DNA from: CALIKS01 sp964440295
GTDB lineage: Archaea > Thermoproteota > Nitrososphaeria_A > Caldarchaeales > Calditenuaceae
Assembly: GCA_964440295.1 (NCBI GenBank)
Contig: CAYTRT010000012.1
Coordinates: 1 to 35,876, forward strand
Length of the DNA: 35,876 nt
Direction of reading: 5' to 3'
The notes under the pieces are model-generated. The model was given only the letters and a program-made list of their open reading frames with translations. It searched no databases and was not told the DNA's origin. Made by a program: the position numbers and the translations under genes. Positions 15,475 through 23,342 of this stretch are shown in pieces (positions within the stretch are counted from its first letter, which is position 1; each line of letters starts with the position of its first letter).

Positions 15475-16305
15475 TTACGTTCCTAGCCATTTATTTATTT
15501 CTTCTTGGAAGATCCTATCCATCTCTCCTGAGCTAGTGAGGTCTTCTATCACCTTGTTGACGACGTACTTGAGGTCCTCCGCTCCCTGCGGGACTCCGAT
15601 TGCTGCGCCGCTCAGACTGCCCAGACGCATGACGACCACTAGGTCTGGATCCCTGCTTGCTAGGACTTGGCCGATTATGTCTCCGACGATTAATGCGTCG
15701 AGGTCGCCTCTCTTGAGCGTCATGACCATCTCTGGATACACTCTGTCATACGACACTATGTTGGACTTTCCCTTCAAATGATTGTTAGCCCACTCTTCCT
15801 GTATTGTTCCAAGCTGAACGCCTATGTTCTTTCCGTAAAGTGACTGCTCGTCCTTAAACTCGGGAGCTCTTGATTTTAGCACGACTACTGCAGCGTCGTA
15901 AGCCACGTAGTAGCCCTTCGAGAAGTCAATCTCTCTTTCCCGCTCGGCGGTATGATGCAGGTCAGCGATCACTAAATCAACCTGACCGCCCTTAAGAGCT
16001 TCTATTAGTGCCGCAAATTTCATGTCCTTTACCTCGAGCTGTACTCCGAGCTCCCTTGCTATCCTCTCAGCTATGGCGATGTCTATACCGGCGAAGTTGC
16101 CCTTAGCATCTATGTACTCGAAGGGCGGCCAATCCGCGCTTGTACCCACGATGAGCTTACCCCTGCTCTTAATCGTCTCTACGAGCGACGGCTTCTCTTG
16201 AGGCGCCATGAATGAGGAAGCAACATGGTATCCTGCTGCTCCAATGACGATCCCTATAACGAGCATTATCACCAGCCATACAGCATTTATACTCGAGGAC
16301 TTCAC
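15475..16305 (-). CDS. Amino acid ABC importer substrate-binding protein (SBP family 3)
   Basis: 276 aa. The N-terminal hydrophobic segment (about 9-30) has no lipobox, so the protein is probably membrane-anchored. The mature part starts with ETIKSRGKLIVGTSADWPPF, the family 3 signature. It continues with DIAIAERIARELG, GGQVDLVIADL and FSKGYYVAYDAAVVV, which form the two lobes that close on a polar or charged amino acid. It is the first gene of a binding protein-permease-ATPase operon. The start is GTG, and a TATA box about 30 nt upstream implies a leaderless message. Confidence 0.92.
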   Translation of the reverse strand: MKSSSINAVWLVIMLVIGIVIGAAGYHVASSFMAPQEKPSLVETIKSRGKLIVGTSADWPPFEYIDAKGNFAGIDIAIAERIARELGVQLEVKDMKFAALIEALKGGQVDLVIADLHHTAEREREIDFSKGYYVAYDAAVVVLKSRAPEFKDEQSLYGKNIGVQLGTIQEEWANNHLKGKSNIVSYDRVYPEMVMTLKRGDLDALIVGDIIGQVLASRDPDLVVVMRLGSLSGAAIGVPQGAEDLKYVVNKVIEDLTSSGEMDRIFQEEINKWLGT

Positions 16306-16328
16306 GAGCTCTGAAATGACGGGAGCGA

Positions 16329-16340
16329 TATTTAAATATT
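16329..16340 (-). promoter_or_regulatory. TATA box of amino acid importer operon
   Basis: ATATTTAAATAT, itself palindromic, is centred 30 nt before the GTG at 16305. Confidence 0.5.
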
Positions 16341-16463
16341 ATAAATGGATTAAGAATCTTAACCTAATTTTTTAGCAGTAATGCTTCGAACCAATCTAAG
16401 CAGTCATAAATTCTTAATATTAAAAAATTCTTAATATCACCAGTTTTGTAGTAATAAAACATA

Positions 16464-16505
16464 GATATATATAACGCCGTTGTAATGAATATTGTGTAGG
16501 GTGAA
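16464..16505 (+). promoter_or_regulatory. TATA box plus Shine-Dalgarno for the membrane protein at 16513
   Basis: The TATA element GATATATATAA lies at 16464-16474. The Shine-Dalgarno AGGGTGAA (16498-16505) ends 7 bases before the ATG. This gene is therefore expressed from a short leader, unlike most promoters in the window. Confidence 0.5.
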
Positions 16506-16512
16506 GTAAATT

Positions 16513-17052
16513 ATGCCGAGCAAATGGGCTTCAAGATTCATTGCCGCCGCGATCATCCATGGAGCAATCGCAGCCATTATAACGCTATACATAGTTCTAG
16601 GACAGCTAACTTTCCTCAAGCCTGAACCTAGCCGAGTAATTGCGTTTGGAAGCGCCGGCATGTGGTTCACTTTTGGATACCTATCATACATACTCGTAGG
16701 CGTCGTCGGAGTTGCAGTTACCGCGCTGTTCTATCATTACATCGAGGAGGAGGTGTCTAAGCCATACAGCGGCATTGCATCAAAACTTGCATGGCTACAC
16801 TTACTCTTGATGAATATCGGAGTTGCAGGTGCCACATGGCTGATGATGATTAGTGGATATCTCGGGGGCGCCGCAATGCTGCCACCAGAAGTTGGAGGCA
16901 GAGGCTGGAATCCTGGACAAGTTCATGCCAATGTTTTCTACGCTGTACCGATGGGATATCCATTCTGGATAGCGATTTTCGTCGTCTTGCTTGCCGCTGG
17001 CGTACTACTAGGTGGGCTTGGATACCTGATTACGTGGAGACGAAGCCAATAG
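16513..17052 (+). CDS. Small four-helix membrane protein, HCO subunit I-like pattern
   Basis: 179 aa with four hydrophobic helices at about 8-30, 43-76, 92-120 and 150-174. The segments GMWFTFGYLSYILVGV..FYHYIEE and KLAWLHLLLMNIGVAGATWL resemble late helices of haem-copper oxidase subunit I. H16, H75 and H96 lie in or at the helices and could bind haem or metal. This resemblance is my reading, not a proven homology. A clear paralogue that has lost H16 and H96 equivalents is at 17982-18548, convergent, with a secreted membrane-anchored protein between. The start is fixed by a good Shine-Dalgarno. Function unknown; it could be an electron-transfer or membrane accessory subunit. Confidence 0.75.
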   Translation: MPSKWASRFIAAAIIHGAIAAIITLYIVLGQLTFLKPEPSRVIAFGSAGMWFTFGYLSYILVGVVGVAVTALFYHYIEEEVSKPYSGIASKLAWLHLLLMNIGVAGATWLMMISGYLGGAAMLPPEVGGRGWNPGQVHANVFYAVPMGYPFWIAIFVVLLAAGVLLGGLGYLITWRRSQ

Positions 17053-17114
17053 AATCATATTTCTGATTTTTATTCTTCACACATTTATTGTAGATACTAT
17101 AGTATAAATTTGCG

Positions 17115-18014
17115 GTGAAGAAACATTCGTCACCAGTAATGGTTTCTCTATTCTTAGTTTTTTATATAGGTTCATTTTTCACACTGGTGGTCGGTGCAGA
17201 CGAGTGGAGTTCTTATATAGGTGATAGGCCGTGGGCGTTGGGTATAGTTGTACCCGACGGAGCGCCCACCGAAGATGGAACGGTCAAGTGGAGTTCATCC
17301 AGCAACCTGACAGTAGTCCTTACAATTCCTAAGATAAACATGACTGACTCGACAATTTATGTAATAGTAAGTGTGATGACCGAGAGCGGCGTTGTAATTC
17401 AGGCAGCCATAGGCATTGAGAGTGGCGATGAGTGCTGGCGAAGCTACGCTATGTATGTACGTGGTGTCTATGGTAGCAGTAAGGAGTATGTTCCAGTTCT
17501 TTTGGGCGGTCCTCCATCTTTTTCGCCTGGCGACTCGGCCATTATTTCGATACATTCTAAATTTATTGATTCCGTACCTGTCTGGATGGCAGAGATTACT
17601 AATTTATCCAGACATGAGAAGCAGGAGGTACAGCTATTCTCTGACGGAAGCTCTAGATTCATGAAGGGCGACCATGAAGTCGTTGCATTAGAGTCATACA
17701 CAAGGAGTGAGTATGTTTTTAGAAATATGGACCAATTAACGCTACATAGTGTTTTTGTAGATGGCAAGAAAGTTTTAGGTGGCTGGTATATCTCTGATGG
17801 ACAGGTCTTTATGAGTGATCTCTTGTTCGAGGTAGGCGCCGGCGGGCCTGTTCCTAGTTTTTTATATTTAGTTGCCTCTAACAGTTCTATGGCTGTTTGG
17901 GGATATTCTAACGAGACTTGGGAGGCTTCGTCGGATAATATATTTTTCTTGCTGTTGGGCGCTTTACTGCTGACCATTTTATTAATCATGTTTGTTGCTG
18001 TTAAGATTAGATGA
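17115..18014 (+). CDS. Membrane-anchored secreted protein resembling G1 (eqolisin) peptidases
   Basis: 299 aa. It has a signal peptide at 1-28, an extracellular domain at about 29-272, and a C-terminal helix at about 276-296 ending in K-I-R, so it is anchored with the domain outside. In order, the domain shows: VVIQAAIG (Q96) where eqolisins have the catalytic Gln in a L-Q-(T/A)-G block; the aromatic CWRSYAMYVRG; FSPGDSAIISI for the S-x-G-D-x-I-x-x-x-V strand; VWMAEITNLSRHEKQEV for the T-I-x-N-x-S-T-G-Q strand; and EVVALES (E193) for W-I-V-E-D with its catalytic Glu. A glutamic peptidase or a dead relative with the same jelly-roll fold is a reasonable hypothesis. The start is GTG. The 3' end overlaps the convergent membrane-protein gene by 33 bp. 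Confidence 0.72.
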   Translation: MKKHSSPVMVSLFLVFYIGSFFTLVVGADEWSSYIGDRPWALGIVVPDGAPTEDGTVKWSSSSNLTVVLTIPKINMTDSTIYVIVSVMTESGVVIQAAIGIESGDECWRSYAMYVRGVYGSSKEYVPVLLGGPPSFSPGDSAIISIHSKFIDSVPVWMAEITNLSRHEKQEVQLFSDGSSRFMKGDHEVVALESYTRSEYVFRNMDQLTLHSVFVDGKKVLGGWYISDGQVFMSDLLFEVGAGGPVPSFLYLVASNSSMAVWGYSNETWEASSDNIFFLLLGALLLTILLIMFVAVKIR

Positions 18015-18548
18015 TTCATGTGTTGCTTTGTCGCTTTTCTTTGCGAATAATACTGCTGCGGATTGTAGGATGACTCCTATTGAGGCCATGATTACTAAGA
18101 GCCTTATTGGATTTACTAGTGGTTCCAGTAGGAGCCTTATCTTCTCGGTTGGGGCTCGCATTATAGTGTATTCATATCCACCTATTGCTCCAGCGAGTTG
18201 AAGCATGATTGTTGTAGCTATTGTTCCTACACATGTCAGGACAAGCCCTAAGACTGCTAGTTGATTATTGATTTTGTTGTCTTCTTTCTCAGCCGAGTGG
18301 TAGATATAGGACAGCCCAGCAAGTCCGCAGAAGCCGACGGTGATGAAGAGTAGATATCCCATTATGAACCATATGCCTGGTCCGCCGCCGACGATTATTC
18401 TGAGTAGCAGTGGAAAGGGCTCGATTGGTAGCACGATAATTAATGTCCAGATAGACGCGGCAACTGCATTAGCTAGGGCAATCTTCCTAAGAAGTATGTG
18501 CAAAGACTTTACGTGTATTTTCCTCAAGTAAGGTTTCTGCTCATTCAA
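17982..18548 (-). CDS. Small four-helix membrane protein, paralogue of 16513-17052
   Basis: 188 aa. It aligns along its length with the protein at 16513: GPGIWFIMGYLLFITVGFCG for GMWFTFGYLSYILVGVVG, YIYHSAEKE for FYHYIEEE, and GTIATTIMLQLAGAIGG for GVAGATWLMMISGYLGG. H84 matches H75 of the paralogue, but the histidines at H16 and H96 are replaced (Asn and Gly), so a metal or haem site, if there was one, is not conserved. A basic, hydrophilic C-terminal tail follows the last helix. The start is TTG; a slightly later start is possible. It is convergent with the G1-peptidase-like gene. Function unknown. Confidence 0.72.
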   Translation of the reverse strand: MNEQKPYLRKIHVKSLHILLRKIALANAVAASIWTLIIVLPIEPFPLLLRIIVGGGPGIWFIMGYLLFITVGFCGLAGLSYIYHSAEKEDNKINNQLAVLGLVLTCVGTIATTIMLQLAGAIGGYEYTIMRAPTEKIRLLLEPLVNPIRLLVIMASIGVILQSAAVLFAKKSDKATHESSNLNSNKHD

Positions 18549-18668
18549 TGCTAGGATATGTGTTGATTCTTGCCTATTAATTATTGCTTTGTGTCGTGGC
18601 TGTTTTAGGAGTGGCCGAATAGTTTGAGTGGGTGAAAAGAATAATACTACGCTATTCCATTATGAGCC

Positions 18669-19670
18669 ATGAAGCTGGAGGAAATACCTAGGATTCGTCT
18701 CGGTTTTTATCCTACCCCTCTCCACGAGTTGCCGAGCCTCTCGAGATTGTTGGGTGGGCCTCGCATATTCATTAAGAGGGATGACTTAACCGGCCTCGCA
18801 TTCGGTGGAAACAAGACCAGAATAATTGAGTACATATTCGCTGACGCCAAGGCCAAGGGCGCAGATGTCATAGTTGCTTCTTGCGGTGTACAGTCTAACT
18901 GGGCAAGACAGATAACGGCCGCTGCCAGAATCCTCGGCATGAAGCCCGTTCTCATCTTGAGGACCGCACAGTTCGGTGAGAAGCCGAGAGAGTACGATGG
19001 CAATCTCCTCCTCGACAAGCTGATGGGTGCAGACATAAGGATCGTCAAGGCGCCCATCCATGCAGACGTAAGTAGAGAGATGAATGAAGCGGCCAATGAG
19101 TATGCTTCGAGAGGACATAAGCCCTACGTCCTATACGACGAACCGCCGATAGGCGTCTTCGGCTACGTTAACTGTGCTTACGAAATGATGCAGCAGGCCA
19201 AAGCACTCAACATCGATGTTGATTATATTGTTCATGCATCGAGTGGTGGTGCGACCCAGGCTGGACTCATACTTGGCTTGAAGATGCAGGGACTTATGAC
19301 GAGGGTCATCGGTATTAGCGCAGCCTCTAGGCCTAAGCCTGTTCTCGTCGATCATATTAAGCGATTGATAGATGGCGCGGCTAAGATTCTTGGGTTTAAT
19401 CCAGCTCTAAGCGACGAGGATGTCGCTGTCTCTGATGAATACGAGCTGGGCGGGTATGGAGTCCCTTCTGACGCCGTCTTCGACACTATTCGTCTCGTCG
19501 CGGAGCTTGAGGGCATAATATTGGACCCTGTCTACACCGGCAAGGCCATGACTGCACTGATTGATCTGGTCAAGAGAGGATTCTTTAGGAGTAAAGACGT
19601 AGTTGTCTTCTTACATACTGGTGGGCTGCCTGCTCTCTTTGCCTATAGAGATCGGTTTGGCTCTCCCTGA
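18669..19670 (+). CDS. D-cysteine desulfhydrase / ACC deaminase family PLP enzyme
   Basis: 333 aa, a fold-type II PLP enzyme. The PLP lysine is K49 in FGGNKTR, the phosphate-binding loop is HASSGGATQAG (about 190-200), and the N-terminus RIRLGFYPTPLHELPSLS is typical of the DcyD/ACC deaminase group. The catalytic-Ser motif is QSNW at 75-78, where the group usually has QSNH, so specificity may differ. The expected reaction is deamination or desulfuration of a D-amino acid to a 2-oxo acid and ammonia (and sulfide). It is followed 45 bp later by P5C dehydrogenase and then an aminotransferase, a small amino-acid catabolic cluster on the plus strand. Confidence 0.88.
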   Translation: MKLEEIPRIRLGFYPTPLHELPSLSRLLGGPRIFIKRDDLTGLAFGGNKTRIIEYIFADAKAKGADVIVASCGVQSNWARQITAAARILGMKPVLILRTAQFGEKPREYDGNLLLDKLMGADIRIVKAPIHADVSREMNEAANEYASRGHKPYVLYDEPPIGVFGYVNCAYEMMQQAKALNIDVDYIVHASSGGATQAGLILGLKMQGLMTRVIGISAASRPKPVLVDHIKRLIDGAAKILGFNPALSDEDVAVSDEYELGGYGVPSDAVFDTIRLVAELEGIILDPVYTGKAMTALIDLVKRGFFRSKDVVVFLHTGGLPALFAYRDRFGSP

Positions 19671-19715
19671 GAAGTTAGTAATTCTTTTTATTTCGCTTTT
19701 ATTCATGTATGACTC

Positions 19716-21290
19716 ATGGCTAGAGAGAAGATTACGTATGTCTCCCTCTTCGCTGATGAGAGTATTCATCCAGCGTATGAGAAGGCGCTTAAGGACGTTG
19801 AGTCTAAGTATCTTGGGAGACGTTACCCAATCTACATAGGTCACGACGAGGTCTTTTCTGAGGATGGAGAGTTTGAGGACAGAAGCCCGATAGATTCCTC
19901 CATAGTTGTCGGGTACTTCCAGAGGTCGAGCCTGAGCCACATCAAGAGGGCTATAGACACTGCTGAGGCGGCCTTCCATGAGTGGTCGCGCACAGACTGG
20001 AGGAAGAGGATTGAGATCATGAGGCGCGCTGCGGACATTATTGATGAGAGGAAGTTTGAGATTGCAGCAGTCATCACATATGAGGTGGGGAAGAACAGGC
20101 TTGAGGCTCTGGCTGAGTGCTGGGAGGCGATCGATGCGCTGAGATACTATGCCGACATCATGGAGGCGAATAATGGATATGAGAAGGAGCTTGGGCCCGG
20201 CGGTCCTGGCGAGAAGTCCAAGATGGTTTGTAGGCCTTATGGCGTGTGGGTGGTTATCTCGCCGTTTAACTTCCCATTTATGCTTCCAAACGGGATGATT
20301 CAGGGAGCACTCATTACTGGTAATACGGTTGTCTTTAAGCCGACGAGTGAAGCGCCCCTTGCCGGTCTTCTGCTCTACCAAGTGTTTAGGGATGCTGGTG
20401 TTCCTCCCGGAGTGATTAATTATCTGACCGGGCCTGGCGAGGTCTTTGAGGATGAGGTTACCTCTAATCCAAGGGTTGCCGGGATAGCTTTTACTGGCTC
20501 CAAGGATGTCGGGATGAGTCTCTTCAGGAAGTTCATGACAAGGCAGCCTTACCCCAAGCCGATTCTCCTCGAGATGGGTAGCAAGAATCCCACTATCGTG
20601 ACCTCGAAAGCCGACCTGAAGAAGGCGGTACTAGGAGTCATTAGGGCTGCTTTTGGGTACGACGGACAGAAGTGTTCCGCGACCTCTAGGCTCTACGTCC
20701 ATAGAAACATATTTGATAGGTTCCTCGACGAGCTCGTAAAGGAGACGAGCAAGCTGAGGGTCGGCGACCCAAGGATAAGGGATGTCTTCATGGGCCCAGT
20801 AGTGAATAGACGTGCACTTGAGAACTTCATGCACTATGTTGAGCAGGCTAGGAAGGCTGGTGGAAAAGTTATCTATGGAGGCGAGGTATTGAGGGGTGGC
20901 CTATTTGACAGGGGCTACTATGTCCAGCCAACGATTATTACTGGCCTCCCAAGGAGCCACGAGCTCTGGAAAAAGGAGCTCTTCCTCCCCATACTGCTCG
21001 TAGACGCCTTCGACACGCTTGAAGAGGCAGTCAAGGAGGCGAACAACACGGAGTTCGGGCTGACGGCTGGGATATTCAGCGAGGACAAGGATGAGGTTGA
21101 CTATTTCTTCGAGAATATTCAATTCGGCGTGACTTATGCTAATAGGGCTGGAGGAGCTACGACCGGCGCGTGGCCGGGTGCTCAGACTTTTGTCGGCTGG
21201 AAGGCTAGCGGAGCTACAGGCAAGGGAATAGGTGGTCCTCACTATCTTCTCACGTTTTTGCGGGAGCAGTGTAGAACGGTCGTAGAGTAG
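19716..21290 (+). CDS. 1-pyrroline-5-carboxylate dehydrogenase (aldehyde dehydrogenase superfamily)
   Basis: 524 aa, the length of stand-alone P5C dehydrogenases (RocA/PruA). N185 in PFNFP, K208 in FKPTSEAP, E286 in LLEMGSKNP and the nucleophile C320 in GYDGQKCSATSR are all present. The GQKCSA(x)SR form and FTGSKDVG favour P5C dehydrogenase over other aldehyde dehydrogenases. It oxidises glutamate-gamma-semialdehyde to glutamate with NAD(P)+, the second step of proline (or ornithine/arginine) breakdown. No proline dehydrogenase is in the window. Close spacing suggests co-expression with the PLP enzyme upstream. Confidence 0.9.
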   Translation: MAREKITYVSLFADESIHPAYEKALKDVESKYLGRRYPIYIGHDEVFSEDGEFEDRSPIDSSIVVGYFQRSSLSHIKRAIDTAEAAFHEWSRTDWRKRIEIMRRAADIIDERKFEIAAVITYEVGKNRLEALAECWEAIDALRYYADIMEANNGYEKELGPGGPGEKSKMVCRPYGVWVVISPFNFPFMLPNGMIQGALITGNTVVFKPTSEAPLAGLLLYQVFRDAGVPPGVINYLTGPGEVFEDEVTSNPRVAGIAFTGSKDVGMSLFRKFMTRQPYPKPILLEMGSKNPTIVTSKADLKKAVLGVIRAAFGYDGQKCSATSRLYVHRNIFDRFLDELVKETSKLRVGDPRIRDVFMGPVVNRRALENFMHYVEQARKAGGKVIYGGEVLRGGLFDRGYYVQPTIITGLPRSHELWKKELFLPILLVDAFDTLEEAVKEANNTEFGLTAGIFSEDKDEVDYFFENIQFGVTYANRAGGATTGAWPGAQTFVGWKASGATGKGIGGPHYLLTFLREQCRTVVE

Positions 21291-21308
21291 AAAGCTTCTC
21301 CAGTAAAG

Positions 21309-21316
21309 TTTAAATG
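21309..21316 (+). promoter_or_regulatory. TATA box of the aminotransferase gene
   Basis: AAAG-TTTAAATG, 31-38 nt before the ATG at 21347. A GTGATG close to the start may serve as a weak Shine-Dalgarno. Confidence 0.4.
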
Positions 21317-21346
21317 ACCCGACTATGTTTTTATGAGTGATGCATT

Positions 21347-22534
21347 ATGAAGATTTCTAGGAAGATTTCTGAGGGTATTCTCGGCGAGGGCGCTTTTGAT
21401 GTCTTGGCTAAGGCTAAGATGCTTGAGTCTAAGGGCGTAAAGGTTATTCATCTCGAGATCGGCGAGCCTGATTTTGATACGCCTGAGCACATTAAGAGGG
21501 CTGCGAATGATGCGATTATGCGGGGTGAGACTCACTATACGCCTTCTGCTGGGATTCAGCCTCTGAGGGAGGCGATAGCTGAGCATGTTGGCGAGTATTA
21601 TGGAGTTAAGATTGATTGGGCTTCTCAGGTGGCGGTTAGTACTGGGGCGAAGCAGGCGATCTTTGCGACTCTCTGCTCGATTGTCGAGGAGGGCGACGAA
21701 GTTATCTGTCCTGATCCTGGATATCCGCCCTATGCTGATGGTGTGAGGTTCAGCGGTGGTAGGCCGGTCTTTGTTAGGCTTAGGCCTGAAGATGAGTTTA
21801 GGATGACGCCTGAGGCTGTCAGCGAGGCGATTACTAGTAGGACTCGGGCCATAATTATTAACTCGCCGCACAATCCCTGTGGCTCCATGTTGACTAGGGA
21901 GCAGGTTAAGGGAATCTGTGAGCTTGCCGAGGATCACGACCTCTGGATCATCTCTGATGAGATTTACCGTGGGATTCAGTTTGATGATTTTGAGCATTAT
22001 TCCCCGATGACGTTTACGCCTGAGAGGGTTGTGCTGATTGATGGGTTCTCGAAGAGGTACGCAATGACTGGTTGGAGGCTTGGCTACGCTGTTGCGCCTC
22101 CCGAGATCTTGAAGAACATCGTGAAGGTTTTAAACGTGACTACCTCCTGTCCTGTGGCGTTTACGCAGTGGGCGGCGATTACTGCACTACGTGGCCCTCA
22201 GGACTTCGTTAGGTGGGTTGCTGATACGTTCAGGAGAAGGAGGGACATTGCGTTGGCCGAGCTTGATAAGAGTGATTCGTTAAGGTATGTCAGGCCTACT
22301 GGCGCGTTCTACGTCTTCGTCGATGTGTCTAGGGCTTTGAAGAAGCTCAATCTTGATTCTAAGGGATTCATGGAGTGGTTCATGGAGAAGAGACAAGTTG
22401 CTGTCCTGCATGGGTCGTCGATGGGGCCAAGCGGCGAGGGCTGGATAAGGATAAGCTTTGGCAACAGCGATGAGAATGTGAGGGAGGGCTGCAGGAGGCT
22501 CGTCGAGGAAGTCGACCGAATAGTGAAGTCATAG
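21347..22534 (+). CDS. Class I/II aminotransferase (aspartate aminotransferase-like)
   Basis: 395 aa, fold-type I PLP enzyme. Visible elements are LEIGEPDFDTPEHIK, the NSPHNPCGS loop (172-180), the PLP-pyridine Asp D204 in SDEIY, Schiff-base K236 in GFSKRYAMTGWRLGY and the C-terminal WIRISFG with the substrate-carboxylate Arg. It belongs to the Igamma aminotransferases that act on aspartate, alanine, glutamate or aromatic amino acids; the exact partner cannot be read. It probably feeds ammonia and carbon from the imported amino acids into central metabolism, next to the P5C dehydrogenase. It has its own promoter. Confidence 0.9.
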   Translation: MKISRKISEGILGEGAFDVLAKAKMLESKGVKVIHLEIGEPDFDTPEHIKRAANDAIMRGETHYTPSAGIQPLREAIAEHVGEYYGVKIDWASQVAVSTGAKQAIFATLCSIVEEGDEVICPDPGYPPYADGVRFSGGRPVFVRLRPEDEFRMTPEAVSEAITSRTRAIIINSPHNPCGSMLTREQVKGICELAEDHDLWIISDEIYRGIQFDDFEHYSPMTFTPERVVLIDGFSKRYAMTGWRLGYAVAPPEILKNIVKVLNVTTSCPVAFTQWAAITALRGPQDFVRWVADTFRRRRDIALAELDKSDSLRYVRPTGAFYVFVDVSRALKKLNLDSKGFMEWFMEKRQVAVLHGSSMGPSGEGWIRISFGNSDENVREGCRRLVEEVDRIVKS

Positions 22535-22561
22535 CTAGTTCTCCACCCTAGCCTTTTTTAG

Positions 22562-22756
22562 CAGATTTCCAGACCTAATGAGCAATGGGACCTATGGGCA
22601 AGCATCGCGGATGTTCAGGGGGAAATGTAACAACTCGTGAGCAACACTGAGACTCTTACAACAAGATTGATGAAGCCCTACCTGAAGATATGCGGCTCAG
22701 GGAGCCACCCGTCAGGCATATATGCTCTGCTATCTGAGACGCTCCTCGCTGAGTAG
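22562..22756 (+). pseudogene. Possible decayed coding remnant or very short ORF
   Basis: Between the aminotransferase stop and the CBS gene one plus-strand frame is protein-like for about 64 codons: NEQWDLWASIADVQGEM, then TAA (22628-22630), then SNTETLTTRLMKPYLKICGS and ALLSETLLAE to TAG at 22754. The second part alone could start at a GTG (22637), giving 39 aa, but no usable Shine-Dalgarno or TATA precedes it. It overlaps the convergent CBS gene by 27 bp. I do not recognise the family. It may be a gene remnant or chance. Confidence 0.25.
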
Positions 22757-23269
22757 CCCAAATCCTATGTGTACCCTGTCTATGTGTTTTGAGAGTTCGC
22801 CTACGGTTCCGAATACGGCGCCGCAGTATGGGCACTTAACCCTCTCCTCAGCCTCTACCTCGGGCAAAAGTATTGACTTACCCGTGGAGTCGCCGACAAG
22901 GGCCATTAGGCTGATGATCCCCATTATCTTTTCTCCACTCATCACGACGAGCCTCCTGATGCCTTTCTTAGACATGATCGCTATTGCGTCGCTGACCTTC
23001 GTGTCAGGCGTAACCGTGATTAGCGGAGTCGTCATGACTTCTCCTATCCTCGTATTCTTCGGGTCTTTGCCTTCGGCCACCACTCTGTATAGAACGTCTC
23101 TCTCAGTAAGTATGCCGACTGGCTTTCCCTCCTTAGTGACTATGACGCTTCCGTAGCCGTTTTCACGCATGGCCTTGACAGCCTCTTGAACCCTGCTTGA
23201 CTCTTCGAGGACAATATAGCCAAGCCTAACATACTTAGAGACAGGCTCAAACAACGCGTCCCCAGACAT
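22730..23269 (-). CDS. CBS-pair protein with C-terminal C2H2 zinc finger
   Basis: 179 aa. The first CBS motif spans about 10-70 (VQEAVKAMRENGYGSVIV, VGILTERDVLYRVVA) and the second about 77-132 (VMTTPLITVTPDTKVSDAIA, RRLVVMSGEKIMGIISL). CBS pairs sense adenine nucleotides or SAM. Residues 146-167 form C-x2-C-x12-H-x4-H (CPYCGAVFGTVGELSKHIDRVH), a classical zinc finger that could bind nucleic acid or protein. The combination suggests a nucleotide-responsive regulator. It is single-gene and divergent from the dolichol-kinase-like gene. The target is unknown. Confidence 0.85.
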   Translation of the reverse strand: MSGDALFEPVSKYVRLGYIVLEESSRVQEAVKAMRENGYGSVIVTKEGKPVGILTERDVLYRVVAEGKDPKNTRIGEVMTTPLITVTPDTKVSDAIAIMSKKGIRRLVVMSGEKIMGIISLMALVGDSTGKSILLPEVEAEERVKCPYCGAVFGTVGELSKHIDRVHIGFGLLSEERLR

Positions 23270-23342
23270 AGCATAGAAAATGAGACTACATCATATTATA
23301 TCTTACTAAAGCCAATCAGAACACTAAATCACTGTCGCCGAC

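Noticed and set aside
19611..20381. 256-codon minus-strand frame opposite P5C dehydrogenase
   Set aside because: No family resemblance, antisense to a full-length enzyme with all catalytic residues; shadow frame.
21323..21997. 224-codon minus-strand frame opposite the aminotransferase
   Set aside because: Antisense shadow with no motifs; the sense strand encodes a complete PLP enzyme.
22664..22737. Possible C/D box sRNA (TTGATGA ... CTGA ... CTGA)
   Set aside because: The first C box has T for the purine, no C' box is recognisable and C-to-D distance is about 70 nt, longer than usual; also overlaps the protein-like frame and the CBS gene.
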